A stretch of 43,585 nt of DNA. Source: Deltaproteobacteria bacterium (GTDB lineage Bacteria > Desulfobacterota > RBG-13-43-22). The notes beneath the pieces were generated by a model. It was not told the DNA's origin. It made no database searches and was given only the letters and a program-made list of their open reading frames with translations. Positions 41,618 to 43,585 of this stretch are shown here, piece after piece. The position numbers were made by a program, and so were the translations under genes. Within the stretch, counting starts at the first letter, position 1. Each line of letters opens with the position of its first letter. The stretch covers positions 1 to 43,585 of the forward strand of contig JACQYK010000039.1 of assembly GCA_016208255.1 (NCBI GenBank). Direction: 5' to 3'.

Positions 41618-43585
41618 ATGACTCCAAATCGGAATTCTGAAATTCAAGATCCTGACCCCAAGAAAAATTCAACAACAAAATTTCAAAGCGCGGTTCTCCT
41701 CCGCCCCTGCGTCCCCTTAATTCTGGCTCTGATGACCGGAATTATTTTGGGGACCGAATTCTTTGATTCAAAGCTGCCGATACCTCCCTGGGTCCTGCTT
41801 TCTCTCCTTCTGGCCCTCCCGGCGGTTATCCTGTTATTCCCTTCTGCAGCCATCTGGACCGGGTCTGGCTTCTTTATCGTGACCGGCCTCAGTCTGGTGA
41901 CTTTTCTTTCTCACCAGGCCGCCATTCCACCGGTACCTTCTTTCCTGGTTAATCATGAACCACAGCATCTTTCCGGAGTCATTGTGGAAGAACCGGTCTT
42001 CTATCCGGACAAAACACGCTTGACCCTTCGCTTGACCTCTTTTTCAGATCAGGGACAGGACCGGCCTGCTCAAGGGGTTATCCTGTTAGGTGTCAAAGGA
42101 ATGATTAACGGATTCAGCCCTGGTGATCCGGTTCGCTTTGTCTGCCGCCTGCGATTGATCGAGGGTTATCACAATCCGGGAGGGTTTAATTTTGAAAAAA
42201 GAATGGTCAGAAAAGGAATCAGGGTATCGGGTTTTTTAGAGGATCCAGAACTGCTGGTTTTAAGCGGCCCCGGCCAAGGGGGTTGGCCCCGGAAAAGTCT
42301 TTCCCTCCTGCGAAAGCGGGTCTCCGACCTGATCGATTCCAGGATCTCGCCTCCCTATAACGGGTTGGCCCAGGCCATTCTGACGGCCGACCAAAATAAA
42401 ATCCCCCGGGAAATAAAGGAGACTTTCAGCCAGGCCGGGGTATCCCACCTCCTGGCCTTTTCCGGTTTGAATCTGAGTTTGGTAGGTGGACTGGCTTTCT
42501 TTTTGTTTCGCTTCCTGCTCAGTCTTTCGGAAAAGATCCTGTTGTTTTTAAATGTCCGCCAATGGGCTTTGATCGGTTCTTTTTTTCCGGTCCTGGGATA
42601 TGCCCTGCTGGCGGGAATGAGTCCCTCGGCGGCCCGGGCCCTTTTTATGGTCAGCATGGTCATCCTGGCCCTCCTCCTGCAAAAAAGATCCGATCTCCTG
42701 AACACCCTGGCCCTGGCCGCCCTGGTCCTGTTGCTGATTTCTCCGGATTCCCTGTTTCTGCCTTCCTTTCAATTGTCTTTTCTTTCCGTCTGGGCTATCG
42801 GGTATTTACTTCCCCGGATCTGGAATCCGGCCGGTCTCTGGAAAACCAAAAAAACCTCGGCGGCCCGTCGCTTGTTTTTTTATCTCTGGACCACTTTTAG
42901 TGTTTCCCTGGTTTGTCAATTGGCTACCGCCCCTTTGGTCGTCTGGTGGTTTCATCAAGTTTCCCTGGTCGGTCTGTTCAGCAATCTGGTCCTGGTCCCG
43001 TTGACCGGTGTCCTGGTTACCCCCCTTGGACTCCTGGCCCTTATGGCCGCTCCCCTTTCTACATCACTTGATTCCGGTCTCTTCTGGCTCATGGAACTTT
43101 TAATTCGCTGCACCGTGGGCTTGACCCGGTTCTTTGCCGATTTACCCTTGGCTTTTATAATCCTTCCTAAGCCGGGATATGGAGAAATCGTTTTTTTTTA
43201 TCTGACCCTGGGCCTGGTCTTCAACTGGAGGAAAATACCCAGGCCGATCTGGTGCATTTCCCTTTCCTCCTTGGGAATGATATTATTTTTCTTTTCCCCC
43301 CAGATCCGGGATTTCTTTTCTCCCCCCTTCCGGGTAACCTTCCTGGATGTCGGACATGGAAGTTCCACACTGATTGAGTTTCCCCGAGGTCAAAAAATGC
43401 TTGTCGACGGTGGAGGTTCCTTTAATCCCGAATTCGATCTGGGTGAGCGGGTGGTTGCCCCTTTTCTTTGGAAGAAAAAAATCACGGGGCTGGAGGTCGT
43501 GGTCCTGAGCCATCCCCATCCCGATCATTTGAATGGATTGCCTTATATCCTTTCTAAATTCAAAGTGAAGGAGATCTGGACCAAT
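41618..43585 (+). CDS. comEC: ComEC/Rec2 DNA-uptake channel, cut at right edge
   Basis: Frame open from the ATG at 41618 to the window end (656 codons). N-terminal membrane segments and DUF4131-type beta domain (PQHLSGVIVEEPVFYPD - YHNPGGFNFEKRMVRKGI), the central Competence domain with many membrane helices (GVSHLLAFSGLNLSLV; YALLAGMSPSAARALFMV; LPSFQLSFLSVWAIGYLL), then a metallo-beta-lactamase domain (VTFLDVGHGSSTLIE; LSHPHPDHLNG near 631-641). Asn285 replaces the His common in the SGLH motif. No strong ribosome site. Transports single-stranded DNA into the cytoplasm in competent bacteria. Confidence 0.93.
   Translation, partial: MTPNRNSEIQDPDPKKNSTTKFQSAVLLRPCVPLILALMTGIILGTEFFDSKLPIPPWVLLSLLLALPAVILLFPSAAIWTGSGFFIVTGLSLVTFLSHQAAIPPVPSFLVNHEPQHLSGVIVEEPVFYPDKTRLTLRLTSFSDQGQDRPAQGVILLGVKGMINGFSPGDPVRFVCRLRLIEGYHNPGGFNFEKRMVRKGIRVSGFLEDPELLVLSGPGQGGWPRKSLSLLRKRVSDLIDSRISPPYNGLAQAILTADQNKIPREIKETFSQAGVSHLLAFSGLNLSLVGGLAFFLFRFLLSLSEKILLFLNVRQWALIGSFFPVLGYALLAGMSPSAARALFMVSMVILALLLQKRSDLLNTLALAALVLLLISPDSLFLPSFQLSFLSVWAIGYLLPRIWNPAGLWKTKKTSAARRLFFYLWTTFSVSLVCQLATAPLVVWWFHQVSLVGLFSNLVLVPLTGVLVTPLGLLALMAAPLSTSLDSGLFWLMELLIRCTVGLTRFFADLPLAFIILPKPGYGEIVFFYLTLGLVFNWRKIPRPIWCISLSSLGMILFFFSPQIRDFFSPPFRVTFLDVGHGSSTLIEFPRGQKMLVDGGGSFNPEFDLGERVVAPFLWKKKITGLEVVVLSHPHPDHLNGLPYILSKFKVKEIWTN

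Noticed and set aside
41586-41621. Eleven-codon leader frame whose stop overlaps the comEC start (ATGA)
   Set aside because: No proper ribosome-site spacing and no regulatory feature around it; too short to trust.
41650-41662. CCTGACCCCAA, resembling the RAYT end repeat
   Set aside because: Only 11 bases match and they lie in the comEC coding frame (DPDPK). Probably chance.

Overview
This window looks like a chromosomal piece of a Gram-negative, anaerobic delta-proteobacterial lineage (Desulfobacterota in the broad sense). The reasons are LPS core genes (KdsD, WaaA), a periplasmic [NiFe] hydrogenase, a CarD/CdnL regulator next to a PIN-TRAM membrane protein, and the order rho - rpmE - DUF1385 - prfA - prmC - murA - comEC. 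The placement is inferred from gene content, not from any search. No tRNA, rRNA or CRISPR array was seen.

Layout. 1-3.5 kb: two adjacent half-size ABC exporters on the minus strand, probably one heterodimer with one degenerate ATP site. 3.8-13.5 kb: an accessory-looking stretch holding a RAYT-type tyrosine transposase bounded by a perfect 24-bp inverted repeat, an AAA_14/DUF4143 ATPase with a predicted leaderless promoter, an aldo/keto reductase with an odd C-terminus, small hypothetical genes, a NapH-like ferredoxin membrane protein, a VapC-type toxin-antitoxin pair with a near-perfect operator, a Cys-cluster protein and an amphi-Trp protein. 13.5-25.9 kb (minus): pfkA-kdsD-purF, then waaA-carA-carB, an M18 aminopeptidase and a phospholipid-type methyltransferase. 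26-27.4 kb (plus): rlmD. 27.4-30.4 kb (minus): hydrogenase small subunit (split by a frameshift), large subunit and maturation protease. 31.2-31.7 kb: an Rrf2/IscR-like regulator. 32.2-43.6 kb (plus): carD, pin-tram, rluD, rho, rpmE, DUF1385, prfA, prmC, murA, and comEC running off the right edge.

Two themes stand out. First, a site upstream of the hydrogenase operon (30412-30436) agrees closely with the IscR type-1 operator, and the neighbouring Rrf2 protein keeps Glu43 and three C-terminal cysteines. This suggests Fe-S/redox control of the hydrogenase. Second, the spacers are packed with small structured repeats. A roughly 46-bp double-hairpin cassette occurs four times with changing but always paired stems. 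Two further hairpin families occur three and four times. Several unrelated elements share one architecture: short 7- or 9-bp degenerate tandem units converging from both ends. Some of these families are nested in each other, most clearly at 35231-35450.
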